Assembly (NCBI GenBank): GCA_028697145.1
Contig: JAQVFR010000021.1
Coordinates: forward strand, 1 to 54,861
Length of the DNA: 54,861 nt
Direction: 5' to 3'
DNA from: Actinomycetota bacterium
Lineage (GTDB): Bacteria; Actinomycetota; Geothermincolia; Geothermincolales; RBG-13-55-18
Positions within the stretch are counted from its first letter, which is position 1, and each line of letters starts with the position of its first letter. The translations under genes and the position numbers were made by a program. This document shows positions 8,908 through 17,926 of the stretch, in pieces. The notes below the pieces were generated by a model that was not told where the DNA came from, did not search any database, and was given only the letters and a program-made list of their open reading frames with translations.

Positions 8908-11427
8908 GTGTCTTTCTTCGCCCGACTGTGCCGTGACCATGCCCGGGCCGTCGTGCTCGTATGCGTGCTGCTGACCATACCGGTGGCGGTGGGAATGACC
9001 TTCCTCGAGGTCAAGGCTGGCCAGAAGGACCTCATCCCCACCAAATACGAGACCGCGCGCACCCTGGAGGAGGTGGACCGGCTTTTCGGCGGTACCACCA
9101 ACGAGTACCTCATGGTGGAGAGCGACGCCCTCCTCACCTACCCCATGATCAAGAAGTTCATGCTGCTCGAGGGGGAGATGGTTGAAGCCCTGGGCGAGGA
9201 TGACTACGTCTATATGCAGCATTATCTGAGCGCCTTCGGTCCCAACATGCTTGACCAGGCGAGGCAGAGGGCCATGGAGGACTACGGCATAAACGAGGAG
9301 GAAGCGCAGCTCATCCTCGCCGACGTGCCTACCCTGTTCAAACTGGGCGAGGGCATGATGCAGGAGGACCCGTTCAACCCCGGTGTGGTCAAGCCCTTCG
9401 AGCAGATAATCGAGGAAGGTGTTGATTTCTTTCTCGCGAACCCCGTCGGCTACAAGTGGACGGTGGAGAAAAAGGGCGCGGGCCTGTTCTCCGAGGATGG
9501 CCGCTACGCCAAGATCCTCATCAAGGTCGATCCCGCCCTTGACTCGTCGCAGCGCAAAGCATACGCCACACGGGTCGAGGAGTTCTTCCGCTCCTACTTC
9601 GAGGGCGGAGAGGCCCCGGCGACGGTCTACATCACCGGAGACCCCTCCATCGACAAGGACCTGGAGGACTATGTGGTATCCAGCACCGTGATCATGGCGT
9701 TCATCGCCCTGGCCATGCTCATGCTCCTGCTCTTCCTCACCTTCCAGAGGTTCACCGACGTGCTGCTGCCGCTGGCGGTCATCGTCCTCACCGCCGCCTG
9801 GATCTACGGCCTCATGGGCTGGTTTCGCCTGCCCTTCACCCTTGTCTCGGTGATCATCGGCCCCCTTGTCCTCGGGATCACCCTCGGCAACCTGGTGTAC
9901 ATGATGGGGCGGTTCTACGAGGAGTTCGGGATGAGCAGGGAGCCCCGCCAGGCGGCGCACAAGGCCGTGCTCACCGTGGGGGTGGCCATATTCCTCGCCT
10001 GCATAACAACCTTCTTCGGCTTTGCATCCTTCGGTTTCTCCGACTTCGACGTGCTGCAGGAATTCGGCTACATGGCGGCCGCGGGCATCGGGATCTGCTT
10101 TATCTTCAGCGTCACCTTCCTGCCCGCCATGATGATCCGGCGCGAGGAAAGGAGGATGCGCAAGGGCACCAGCAGGACGCCACGCGGGGTTAAGATATTC
10201 TCCGTGGACGCCCGATCGCGCATCGACCGCTTCCTGGGCAGGATCGCGGACATCTCCCAGGGGAGCCCGGTGGCGGTGGTAGTGGTCTACGGCTTCGTCT
10301 TGCTCATCTGCGTCATGGGCGCCTTCCGGCTCACCACCACCCCCGACCTGAGGAAGCTCGCACCCCAGGACATACCTTCCCTGCAGGCCCAGTACAAGCA
10401 GGAGGAGATCTTCGGGGGCATACAGCAGGACCTGGTATTGCTCACCGGAGACGTGCTCGAGCCCGAGGTCATGGAAGCCATGTACGCTTTCCAGGAGGAG
10501 ATAGCGCAGGCGCCCTACTTCGGCGAGAACACCACCTCGAGCATCGGCGAGCTCATCAGCGATTACCGCGTGCAGTTCGGAAAGGCCGCACCGGGGGGTG
10601 ATTTCGCGTCCACGCTTCCCGCGACCAGGGCGGAGGCCGAAGAGGACCTGGCGTCCAGCAGGCCGATCATGGGCTCCCAGGAAGGAAAGCTCATCTCCGA
10701 GGACCACCAGGCCGCCCTGGTCACCGTGTTCAGCGAGGGTGCCAGCAGCAACTCGGAGATGATGGAAAAGGACCGCATCCTGAGCGAGGCGGCCGACACC
10801 GCCTTCGGCGGACTGGACATCGAATACAGGATAGCGGGGATCACGCCGCTCACCGCGGACATGCTGGGCAACCTGGTTCCCACCCAGATCAAGACGTCAA
10901 TACTGGCCCTGTGCCTCTCGGGGCTGTTCCTCATCCTCGTCTTCCGCTCCCTCACTTATGGCCTGGCCACCCTGAGCGTGCTGGTGGCCGGGATAACGGT
11001 GGAGCTGGGCTTCATCTCGCTCATGGGCTGGACTCTGGACATGCTCACCGTGCTCATCGTCTCCCTCATCATCGGCATGGGCATCGATTACGGTATCCAT
11101 ATCACCCACCGTTTCCTGGAGGAACATAAGCCGGGCGAGGTGAGCGTGGCGGAGGCCTTGAACATCTGCGTCACCAGGGTGGGCAAACCCCTCGTCGCCA
11201 GCTCGATATGCACGTCCGGGGCCTTCCTGGTCATAGCCTTCTCGAAGATGCAGCCTATCCGCCGCTTCGGGCTGATAACCGCCCTCTCGCTGGCGGTATC
11301 CCTGCTGGCCAGCCTGCTGGTGCTGCCCTCCATCATCACCCTTATCGCGCGGCGCCGCCAGCGCGTGGAGGAGAGGGCCGCGGCAGAGGCGGGGGAGTTG
11401 AAGCCGGTCGAGGCCAAAAACGCCTGA
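8908..11427 (+). CDS. RND superfamily (MMPL/HpnN-like) exporter
   Basis: This 839-residue inner-membrane transporter has the duplicated RND layout: one N-terminal transmembrane helix, a large periplasmic loop (about residues 30-255), a five-helix bundle, a second single helix (about 450-475), a second loop and a final five-helix bundle. The second bundle carries GMGIDYGIHITHRFLEE, the family's conserved TM4-type GxxxD motif; the first carries GPLVLGITLGNLVYMMGRFYEE, where the usual Asp is Asn. MMPL and HpnN proteins move lipids or hopanoids using the proton gradient. The GTG start follows GGGAGGGA at 7 nt. Its divergent neighbour, a fatty-acyl-type ligase, hints at a lipid substrate (inference). 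Confidence 0.88.
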   Translation: MSFFARLCRDHARAVVLVCVLLTIPVAVGMTFLEVKAGQKDLIPTKYETARTLEEVDRLFGGTTNEYLMVESDALLTYPMIKKFMLLEGEMVEALGEDDYVYMQHYLSAFGPNMLDQARQRAMEDYGINEEEAQLILADVPTLFKLGEGMMQEDPFNPGVVKPFEQIIEEGVDFFLANPVGYKWTVEKKGAGLFSEDGRYAKILIKVDPALDSSQRKAYATRVEEFFRSYFEGGEAPATVYITGDPSIDKDLEDYVVSSTVIMAFIALAMLMLLLFLTFQRFTDVLLPLAVIVLTAAWIYGLMGWFRLPFTLVSVIIGPLVLGITLGNLVYMMGRFYEEFGMSREPRQAAHKAVLTVGVAIFLACITTFFGFASFGFSDFDVLQEFGYMAAAGIGICFIFSVTFLPAMMIRREERRMRKGTSRTPRGVKIFSVDARSRIDRFLGRIADISQGSPVAVVVVYGFVLLICVMGAFRLTTTPDLRKLAPQDIPSLQAQYKQEEIFGGIQQDLVLLTGDVLEPEVMEAMYAFQEEIAQAPYFGENTTSSIGELISDYRVQFGKAAPGGDFASTLPATRAEAEEDLASSRPIMGSQEGKLISEDHQAALVTVFSEGASSNSEMMEKDRILSEAADTAFGGLDIEYRIAGITPLTADMLGNLVPTQIKTSILALCLSGLFLILVFRSLTYGLATLSVLVAGITVELGFISLMGWTLDMLTVLIVSLIIGMGIDYGIHITHRFLEEHKPGEVSVAEALNICVTRVGKPLVASSICTSGAFLVIAFSKMQPIRRFGLITALSLAVSLLASLLVLPSIITLIARRRQRVEERAAAEAGELKPVEAKNA

Positions 11428-11476
11428 TCAGTCACGAAGGATCAGACGATAGTCGTTGCGTTCCATCGCGACCCTC

Positions 11477-12409
11477 CTATAATCCCATCAGGCGGGCGAA
11501 GGCCTGGCCCATGATTATCTCCGTCTCCTCGGGCGTAAAGGAGACCTCGGGGCACGAGCCGAGGTCGGGCTCGGTGATGGCCTTGGCCCAGGTCTCCAGC
11601 GGGCACAGCACGTTGAGATAAGGACCGTCCGTGCCGAAGAGAACGCGCCAGGGTCCCACGTGGTCTATGACCGTGCGCAGCATGCGGTAGAAGTCCTGGG
11701 GATGGCTGTTGAAGGCTATCTGCCACCCGGAGAAATCGAAATAGATGTTGGTCTTCACGCTGGCCACGAGGAGGGCCTCCTGCCACAGCTCGTGGGCCAC
11801 GTGGGCCATGATGATCGGCACGTCCGGGAAGTCGGCCGCCACGTCGTCAACATAGATAGGCTGGGTGAAACGGAACTTCATGGGGGCGGGCTGGCTGCCG
11901 GTATGAAACAGGATCGGTATATCGTATTCCCGGCACTTCTCGTAGAAAGGATAGGCCACGGGATCGTAGGGGTAGTAGCCGGAGGTGGGATGGAGCTTCA
12001 GCCCCCTCATGCCCCATTCCTCCACGGCGCGCATGAACAACTCCAGGCCGCCGGGGCGCCGGGGGTCGATGGTGAAGAAGGGTATGAGCCGGTCCGGGAA
12101 GCGCTGCGCCGCCTCCGCGATAAGGCGGTTCTGCTCGTCGATGGAGACGGCCGGCTCACCGGCGGCCAGGCCGGTGTCCTGGGGGAATATGCAGCTCCTG
12201 TCCACGCCCGCGGCATCCATGCTCGCCACCAGCTTCTCGCCGGTGGTGTCCGCAAGGGCGGGCAGCAGGCTGTCTATCAAGGCGCCCGCGTCGGCGCGTT
12301 CGCCCGTCTGCTTCCCCATCATTGCCGTGACCATGTTCGCCTGCCCGAGGAAGAAACTGCGGTCGTGCCAGCCTTCCCCCACGAGATGCACGTGGCTGTC
12401 GATGATCAT
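11477..12409 (-). CDS. Amidohydrolase family (TIM-barrel, amidohydrolase 2) protein
   Basis: This 310-residue metal-dependent hydrolase or decarboxylase belongs to the ACMSD-like amidohydrolase 2 group. Visible metal and active-site elements are IDSHVHL at the N terminus, GLKLHP, LFHTGS, AHVAHELW and the late Asp in FGTDGPY. The ATG at 12409 is preferred because GAAAGGGTG precedes it; a GTG six codons earlier (12427) lacks a site. The substrate is unknown: family members act on cyclic amides, aromatic acids and phosphoesters. It is divergently oriented to the zinc alcohol dehydrogenase. Confidence 0.85.
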   Translation of the reverse strand: MIIDSHVHLVGEGWHDRSFFLGQANMVTAMMGKQTGERADAGALIDSLLPALADTTGEKLVASMDAAGVDRSCIFPQDTGLAAGEPAVSIDEQNRLIAEAAQRFPDRLIPFFTIDPRRPGGLELFMRAVEEWGMRGLKLHPTSGYYPYDPVAYPFYEKCREYDIPILFHTGSQPAPMKFRFTQPIYVDDVAADFPDVPIIMAHVAHELWQEALLVASVKTNIYFDFSGWQIAFNSHPQDFYRMLRTVIDHVGPWRVLFGTDGPYLNVLCPLETWAKAITEPDLGSCPEVSFTPEETEIIMGQAFARLMGL

Positions 12410-12724
12410 GCCGTAACACCCTTTCACTCATCTGGACGCATAAGCCGTTATGGCCAGTATATTCAAATCCACTGCGGGCAGGAAGAGCTTCTCCGTCCAC
12501 GGGCTGCCCGGTCCTCCCCCGGAGGATGGAGGGAACCGCCATGTTCCAACATGTCCATGGCAGGGTATTATGAAATTAGGTTCAAGGCAGGCCCGAAAGG
12601 CATCGATAGGTTTATGGAGAAAGGCGGATCGCCGGGCGATGACCGCGGCGCAGGCAAGGCGCGGGCACGCTACTGCGGGCGGTCCACCGGGAGGAAATGA
12701 GGCCAGAGAGAGGAGAAGTCGGCG
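12410..12724. promoter_or_regulatory. Divergent intergenic region with two dyads
   Basis: This 315-nt spacer separates two divergently transcribed genes. It holds a perfect inverted repeat CATGTT-CC-AACATG (12540-12553), a plausible operator, and TCCTCC-CCC-GGAGGA (12512-12526), a small hairpin. No convincing -35/-10 pair was found. A 49-codon open frame (12551-12700) is judged spurious. Confidence 0.35.
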
Positions 12725-13738
12725 ATGCTCGGTTTGTACTACGACGGAGGGCTCGAGTTGCGCAGGGACCTGCCGGTGCCCGAACCGGGGCCTGGCGAGG
12801 CATTGATCAAGGTCATGGCCGCGGGTATCTGCAATACCGACAAGGAGATCGCCAGGGGCTACATGGACTTCAAGGGGATACCCGGCCACGAGTTCGTGGG
12901 GGTCGTGACCGCGGCGGACGACCCCGACCTGGTAGGCAAGAGGGTGGTGGGGGAGATCAACTGCCCGTGCGGGATCTGTTACCTTTGCCTGGGTGGAAAG
13001 GAAAACCACTGTCGCGAGCGCAATACCCTCGGTATAAGCGGACGCGACGGGGCGTTTGCGGAGTATATGACCCTTCCCGTCTCCAATCTGCACGTGGTCC
13101 CCGACACCATGCCCTTGTACTCCGCCGTATTCGTGGAGCCCCTGGCGGCGTGTTTCCGCATCACCGAGCAGGTGCACATAAGTCCCAGCCATAGGGTGGC
13201 TGTGCTCGGCGCCGGCAAGCTGGGCCTGATGGCGGCGCAGGTAATACGGTTGAACGGCTGCGCCGTGCTGGCGGTCGGACGCCATGCCCACAAGCTCAAG
13301 ATCCTCGACCGCCTGGGGATAAAGACGGTCATGGAGAAGGACCTCGATATCAGGGAGCGTTTCGACGTGGTCATAGAGTCGAGCGGCAGCCCGGACGGAT
13401 TCAATCTCGCGCGCTCCCTGGTCGAACCGGGCGGGACCATCGTGCAGAAAAGCACGTTCGTGGAGCCGTTGAGCGTGGATATCTCCTCCCTGGTGGTGGA
13501 CGAGATCAGGGTCGTCGGGTCGCGCTGCGGGCCTTTCGAGCCGGCCATACGCGCCTTGATGCGGGGGCTGGTTCACGTGCAGGAACTCATCGACCGCAGG
13601 TTTCCCCTGGAGATGGGGATGCAGGCCTTCGAATACGCCATGCGCGACGAGGCCTTGAAGGTCATCCTGGAGATGAAGACGTATCCTGCCGAGGGGCTCA
13701 GGCAGCCCGGTGAACTCGCGGAGGACTCGATTATCTAG
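12725..13738 (+). CDS. Zinc-dependent MDR-family alcohol dehydrogenase
   Basis: This 337-residue medium-chain dehydrogenase/reductase has the catalytic zinc ligands in AGICNTD (Cys) and GHEFVG (His-Glu), and a structural-zinc lobe of four Cys between CPCGICYLC and NHC. The Rossmann domain carries GAGKLG. It oxidises or reduces an alcohol/aldehyde or polyol using NAD(P). The ATG is preceded by GAGAGGAGAAG. Adenine deaminase follows 39 nt downstream on the same strand, suggesting a shared transcript without an obvious metabolic link. The exact substrate (threonine, sorbitol or other) cannot be read. Confidence 0.9.
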   Translation: MLGLYYDGGLELRRDLPVPEPGPGEALIKVMAAGICNTDKEIARGYMDFKGIPGHEFVGVVTAADDPDLVGKRVVGEINCPCGICYLCLGGKENHCRERNTLGISGRDGAFAEYMTLPVSNLHVVPDTMPLYSAVFVEPLAACFRITEQVHISPSHRVAVLGAGKLGLMAAQVIRLNGCAVLAVGRHAHKLKILDRLGIKTVMEKDLDIRERFDVVIESSGSPDGFNLARSLVEPGGTIVQKSTFVEPLSVDISSLVVDEIRVVGSRCGPFEPAIRALMRGLVHVQELIDRRFPLEMGMQAFEYAMRDEALKVILEMKTYPAEGLRQPGELAEDSII

Positions 13739-13777
13739 CACGTCTGCCTGCGGCTGCGCGGACGAAGGGAGCGAATA

Positions 13778-15478
13778 ATGGCGTTCGAGGATTTCCTGGC
13801 TGTGGCGCGGGGCGAGGACGAGGCCGAGCTGCTTCTCACCGGGGCCAGGATCGTGGACGTGTTCGAGGGGGTCGTGGAGGAGGGCTCGGTCGCGATAAGC
13901 GGCGGCAGGATCGCCGGATTCGGCGAGCGCCCGGCGAAACGCAAGGTTGACCTGGCGGGCGCCTACCTCTGCCCGGGTTTCATCGACGGCCACGTGCATA
14001 TAGAATCCTCCATGGTCAGCTTGCCGGAATACGCGCGCGCAGTGGTCCCGTCCGGCACGACCGCGGTGGTGACCGACTACCACGAGATCGCCAACGTCCT
14101 GGGCATAGAGGGCATCCGGTACATGATGAGCCTGGGTGAGGGGCTTCCCCTGGAGGTGTTCGTGATGCTCCCCTCGTGCGTCCCGGCCACGCCGGTGGAG
14201 ACCGCCGGAGCGGTACTGGAGGCGGAGGACCTCATCCCGCTGCTGCGCGAGGAGAGCGTTATAGGGCTGGGGGAGGTCATGAACTTCCCCGGGGTGATAA
14301 ACGGCGACCCCTCCGTAATGGCCAAGATCGCCGCCTGCGAGGGGCTCCCCGTCGACGGCCATGCGCCGGGCCTCACGGGGAGGGGGCTGGACGCCTATAT
14401 CGCTGCCGGCGTGGAGTCGGACCACGAGTGCGTGACTGCCGACGAGGCGGCGGAAAAACTGGCCAAGGGCATGTTCATATATATCAGGGAGGGCTCAACG
14501 GCCAGGAACATGGAGGCGCTCCTTCCCATCGTCGCCCCCGCGAGCGCGGGGCGCTGCATCTTCGTCGACGACGACCGCCAGCCCAAGGACCTGTTGGACG
14601 AGGGTCACATGGACTCCATCCTGCGCAAGGCGGTCCGGCTCGGGCTGGACCCCATAACCGCCGTGCGCATGGTCACCCTGAACACGGCGCGCCGCTTCGG
14701 CCTGCGCCGGAGGGGCGGTATAGTGCCCGGGTGGCGGGCGGACCTGGCGGTGCTCGAGGACCTCGAGGACTTCAGGGTGCTCCAGGTGTACGCGGGCGGA
14801 GAGTTGGTGGCGTCGGGCGGAAGGCTGGAGATGGATTTGCGCCCGGGAGGGCCTGCGCCCGCGGCGATGAGGATAGCGTGGGAGAAGATCGCGGGGATAG
14901 AGATGCGGGCGGAAGGGAAAGAAATGCTGGTCATCGGGGTCGTGCCGGAACAGATCGTCACCAGGAAGCTGGTCGAGAAGGCCACGGTGAAAAGTGGCCT
15001 GGCGGTCTGCGACCCCTCCCGCGACCTGCTCAAGATCTGCGTGTTCGAGAGGCATAGCGGCACCGGCAACGTCGGCGTGGGATTTATCCGTGGATTCGGG
15101 CTGCGCGAGGGGGCGATCGCCTCCACAGTGGCGCACGACTCGCATAACCTGGTGGTGGTGGGAGCTTCGGACCGGGACGTCATCGCCGCCGCCCGGGCGG
15201 TGGAGGAGATGGGCGGGGGTCAGGTGGTGGTGAGCGGGGGAGGGGTGCTGGCGGAGTTGCCGTTGGACGTGGCGGGCCTGATGTCCTCCCTACCCCTGCA
15301 GGAGGTGAGGGACCGCGTGCAGCAGCTCCAGGAGGCGGCGCGGCGGCTGGGCTGCCCGCTCGGCGACCCCTTCATGGCCCTGTCCTTCATGGCCTTGCCG
15401 GTGATCCCGGAGCTGAAGATGACCGACCGGGGACTGTTCGATACCGGCACGTTCTCCCACGTCCCCCCGTTCGTCTAG
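13778..15478 (+). CDS. ade: Adenine deaminase
   Basis: This 566-residue enzyme converts adenine to hypoxanthine plus ammonia in purine salvage. It has the family's consecutive landmarks: GFIDGHVHIESS (metal ligands), the DYHEIANVLGIEGI block, PSCVPATPVE, GLGEVMNFPGV, DGHAPGLTGRGLDAYI, SDHECVTADEA and IREGSTARN. The late region with the usual Asp reads FVDDDRQPKDL. The C-terminal adenine-deaminase domain is complete. Length matches bacterial Ade (about 550-600). AAGGGAGCG precedes the ATG. Confidence 0.95.
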   Translation: MAFEDFLAVARGEDEAELLLTGARIVDVFEGVVEEGSVAISGGRIAGFGERPAKRKVDLAGAYLCPGFIDGHVHIESSMVSLPEYARAVVPSGTTAVVTDYHEIANVLGIEGIRYMMSLGEGLPLEVFVMLPSCVPATPVETAGAVLEAEDLIPLLREESVIGLGEVMNFPGVINGDPSVMAKIAACEGLPVDGHAPGLTGRGLDAYIAAGVESDHECVTADEAAEKLAKGMFIYIREGSTARNMEALLPIVAPASAGRCIFVDDDRQPKDLLDEGHMDSILRKAVRLGLDPITAVRMVTLNTARRFGLRRRGGIVPGWRADLAVLEDLEDFRVLQVYAGGELVASGGRLEMDLRPGGPAPAAMRIAWEKIAGIEMRAEGKEMLVIGVVPEQIVTRKLVEKATVKSGLAVCDPSRDLLKICVFERHSGTGNVGVGFIRGFGLREGAIASTVAHDSHNLVVVGASDRDVIAAARAVEEMGGGQVVVSGGGVLAELPLDVAGLMSSLPLQEVRDRVQQLQEAARRLGCPLGDPFMALSFMALPVIPELKMTDRGLFDTGTFSHVPPFV

Positions 15479-15758
15479 TTGTGCGGAGCCGGGTGCGGCT
15501 GACGCTGAGCCAGCCGCGTAGGTAGTTCAGGAGGGCGGCCGTCGCGATGATCGCGGCCGCCGTGCGAGCGACCTTGCGGCTGTCGGAGAGGAAGCGCTGC
15601 AGGCCCTCCAGCCAGTCGCGCAACCCGGCCGCGGAATGCTCCATGTCTTCTCCCATATGCGCGAGGGTCCCGAACTGGTAACGCGCCGTTTTCACCACGT
15701 CCAGAGCATCCCCGATGAACGGGAGATCATCGTCGCGATGGGCTTGGGGAAACACCAT
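15479..15758 (-). CDS. Possible small single-TM protein (uncertain ORF)
   Basis: An open frame on the minus strand begins ATG at 15758, or GTG at 15755 with CTGAGGAT just upstream, and reads through this spacer. It continues into the antisense of ade, ending at 15387. The part in the spacer encodes an amphipathic start, then a hydrophobic helix (AAAIIATAALLNYLRGWL) and a basic tail. Only the spacer part is given here. The extension over ade looks non-native, so either the 3' end has frameshifted or the frame is chance. No homologue is recognised. Confidence 0.25.
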
Positions 15759-15863
15759 ATCCTCAGGCTATCACAAATATCATGCCTTGGCGGAGGGTCT
15801 CGCCCTCCCCGGGGCCAGCGGGAGCGGCCGCGACAGGGCTTGTACAAACGGCGTGCTCTTTCG

Positions 15864-15872
15864 TGATATACT
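15864..15872 (+). promoter_or_regulatory. Extended -10 promoter for the acyl-CoA gene block
   Basis: TG-A-TATACT forms an extended -10; a TTGTAC 21 nt upstream is too far for a standard -35. The roughly 95-nt leader before the next start codon contains two short hairpins, GCGCC-GTT-GGCGC (15876-15888) and CGACA-GGT-TGTCG (about 15945-15957). The rest of the 15759-15974 spacer shows nothing recognisable. Confidence 0.4.
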
Positions 15873-15974
15873 TTTAGCGCCGTTGGCGCAGTCGGCATGT
15901 GCTTAACGGGAAAACCCAGGATATCAGGCTTTTCAGCCAAATACGACAGGTTGTCGGACTATCAGGAGGTCATC

Positions 15975-16859
15975 ATGGAGATCAAGAACGTTTTCGTGGT
16001 CGGGTCAGGATTGATGGGCGGCGGCATCGCCCAGGTGTCCGCCGTCGCCGGCTATAAGGTCAAGATGCATGACGTCAAGGAGGAGTTCACGGCCAAGGGA
16101 CTGGAGGCGATCAAGGGGTCCCTGGGCAAGTTCCTCTCCAAGGAAAAGATGTCGCAGGAGCAGCACGACGCCGCCCTGGCCAACCTCTCCACCACCACCG
16201 ACCTGGCGGACGCTTCGGACGCGGACCTGGTGGTGGAGGCGGTCTTCGAGAACCTGGACGTCAAGAAAGAAGTGTTCGGCAAGCTCGACGAGGTATGTCC
16301 GCCCCACACCATCCTGGCCTCCAACACCTCGGCCATACCCATCTCGTCCATAGCCGCAGCCACCAAGCGCCCGGACAAGGTGGTGGGCACCCACTTCTTC
16401 AGCCCGGTTCCCCTCATGCGCCTGTGCGAGATCATCCGCGGGCTGCAGACCTCGGACGAGACCATGACCGCCGCGGAGACCTGGGCGAAGTCGGTGGGAA
16501 AGGAGACGGTCAGGGTGCTCAAGGACCACGCCGGTTTCATCTGCAACCGGCTCTATCTCGCCATGGGGGTCGAGGCGGCCAAGATGCTGGAGGCGGGAGT
16601 GGCATCCCCCGAGGACATCGATAAGGCCATGCGCCTCGGGTTCAACTTTCCCATGGGTCCCCTGGAGCTGGCGGACATGACCGGCATCGACGTCCTCTCC
16701 AATGCCTGCATCGCCATCTACAACGACACCGGAGACCCCAAGTACAATCCGGCACCGTTGATGAAGCGCATGGTTGCCGCGGGGCTGCTGGGCAGGAAGA
16801 CGGGAAAGGGCTACTACGATTATCCCGGCGGCAAACAGGAGAGCTACTGGAAGCTGTAG
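15975..16859 (+). CDS. hbd: 3-hydroxybutyryl-CoA (3-hydroxyacyl-CoA) dehydrogenase
   Basis: This 294-residue NAD-dependent dehydrogenase oxidises 3-hydroxyacyl-CoA to 3-ketoacyl-CoA, or runs in reverse during fermentation. It has the Rossmann motif GSGLMGGG, the SNTSAIPIS segment, the catalytic His in GTHFFSPVP, and the C-terminal domain with [12 protein letters not shown] and [12 protein letters not shown]. Length matches Hbd/PaaH (about 282-300). AGGAGGT lies four bases before the ATG at 15975; the frame opens earlier but has no comparable site. It is first in a co-directional run with two crotonases and two acyl-CoA dehydrogenases. Confidence 0.93.
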   Translation: MEIKNVFVVGSGLMGGGIAQVSAVAGYKVKMHDVKEEFTAKGLEAIKGSLGKFLSKEKMSQEQHDAALANLSTTTDLADASDADLVVEAVFENLDVKKEVFGKLDEVCPPHTILASNTSAIPISSIAAATKRPDKVVGTHFFSPVPLMRLCEIIRGLQTSDETMTAAETWAKSVGKETVRVLKDHAGFICNRLYLAMGVEAAKMLEAGVASPEDIDKAMRLGFNFPMGPLELADMTGIDVLSNACIAIYNDTGDPKYNPAPLMKRMVAAGLLGRKTGKGYYDYPGGKQESYWKL

Positions 16860-16889
16860 GCCCCGCGCGGTGTTAAAGGCAGGCAACGT

Positions 16890-17819
16890 ATGGTCGAAGA
16901 CAGCGAGACGGTCTTCTTCGAGAAAAGTAACATGGCGGGCTGGATATACCTGTCCCGCCCCGGGCGCATGAACGCGCTCTCCGCGCAATCCGTGCGCGAC
17001 ATATGGAAACAACTGGCAAGAGCCGAGGCAGACCCGGAGGTGCGGGCGCTGGTTTTCACGGGGAGGGGCGAGGCCTTCTGCGCGGGCATGGATATGGCCG
17101 GCCTCGAGAGCGCCAATCCTATGAACGCCCGCCGCCGCTCCCGCGAGATCCAGATGCTGACCTGCCGCATAGCCGAGCTTCCCCTGCCGACGGTGGCGGC
17201 GGTGAACGGGGTCGCCATGGGAGCGGGCCTGGAGATCTGCCTGGCCTGCGACCTGGTGCTGGCCTCGCGCGCGGCGCGCTTCGCCTTTCCCGAAGCAAGG
17301 CTGGGGATGATACCCTGCGGCGGAGGCACCCAGAGGCTGGCGCGGCTGATCGGCCTGCGGCGGGCGCGCGACATGATCTTCACCGGCAGGATAGTGGACG
17401 CGGAGCAGGCGGCGAAGTGGGGGCTGGCGAACGAGGTCGTGGAGGCGGATGAGCTCACCGGCGCGGTGGAGGCGCTCGTCGGCAAGCTGGCCATGGGCGG
17501 AAGGGTGGCCCTTTATCAGGCTAAACGCTGCCTCAGCCACGCGCTGGACGTAGAGCTGGGCCGGGGCCTGGAATTCGAGGCCGAGTGCTTCACCACCTGC
17601 TTCTCGAGCGGAGAACCGGCGGCGGCGTTGAAGCGTTTTGCGGAACGCGAGGCGGAGCCGCCCCAGCCAGAGGGCGGGGAGAAAGCGTTCCCGGCGGAGG
17701 CGCGGGAGGCGGCAACCGGGCAGGAGCCGGGGGAGCAGGCGCAAGACCGGGAGGAGAAGGCGCAGGCGGAAGAAGAGGTCCCGGAGCCGGACGACGCGGA
17801 GGACGATATTTTCGAATGA
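16890..17819 (+). CDS. Enoyl-CoA hydratase/isomerase with acidic C-terminal tail
   Basis: This 309-residue crotonase-superfamily protein has the oxyanion-hole region AFCAGMDMAG and GVAMGAGLE, and both classic hydratase glutamates (Glu in GAGLEIC and in FPEARLGMIP). Hydration of a 2-enoyl-CoA is therefore plausible. Residues after about 255 form a roughly 55-residue low-complexity tail rich in Glu, Gln, Ala and Pro, ending DDAEDDIFE. Ordinary crotonases end near 260, as the neighbour at 17927 does. The tail is in frame and uses the same GC-rich codons as the domain, so it does not look like a sequencing artefact. AAAGGCAGG precedes the ATG. Confidence 0.88.
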   Translation: MVEDSETVFFEKSNMAGWIYLSRPGRMNALSAQSVRDIWKQLARAEADPEVRALVFTGRGEAFCAGMDMAGLESANPMNARRRSREIQMLTCRIAELPLPTVAAVNGVAMGAGLEICLACDLVLASRAARFAFPEARLGMIPCGGGTQRLARLIGLRRARDMIFTGRIVDAEQAAKWGLANEVVEADELTGAVEALVGKLAMGGRVALYQAKRCLSHALDVELGRGLEFEAECFTTCFSSGEPAAALKRFAEREAEPPQPEGGEKAFPAEAREAATGQEPGEQAQDREEKAQAEEEVPEPDDAEDDIFE

Positions 17820-17926
17820 AGGCCGGAGGGGATCGGTGCCCGCCGCTCGCGGCGAGGAACCGCCTCAAACGGCATGGCACATGGAGAAGCTTCCCTGGGA
17901 GGGGACATCATAGACGAGGAGGCTGT

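Noticed and set aside
8749-10707. Antisense frame over the RND exporter gene
   Set aside because: No domain or start signal; the sense protein has full RND topology.
12551-12700. 49-codon open frame in the divergent spacer
   Set aside because: No Shine-Dalgarno, compositionally ordinary, and it overlaps the dyad region; more likely chance.
12428-14425. Antisense 665-codon frame over the alcohol dehydrogenase and adenine deaminase genes
   Set aside because: Low-complexity translation in His, Gly and Arg typical of GC-rich shadows; both sense genes are convincing.
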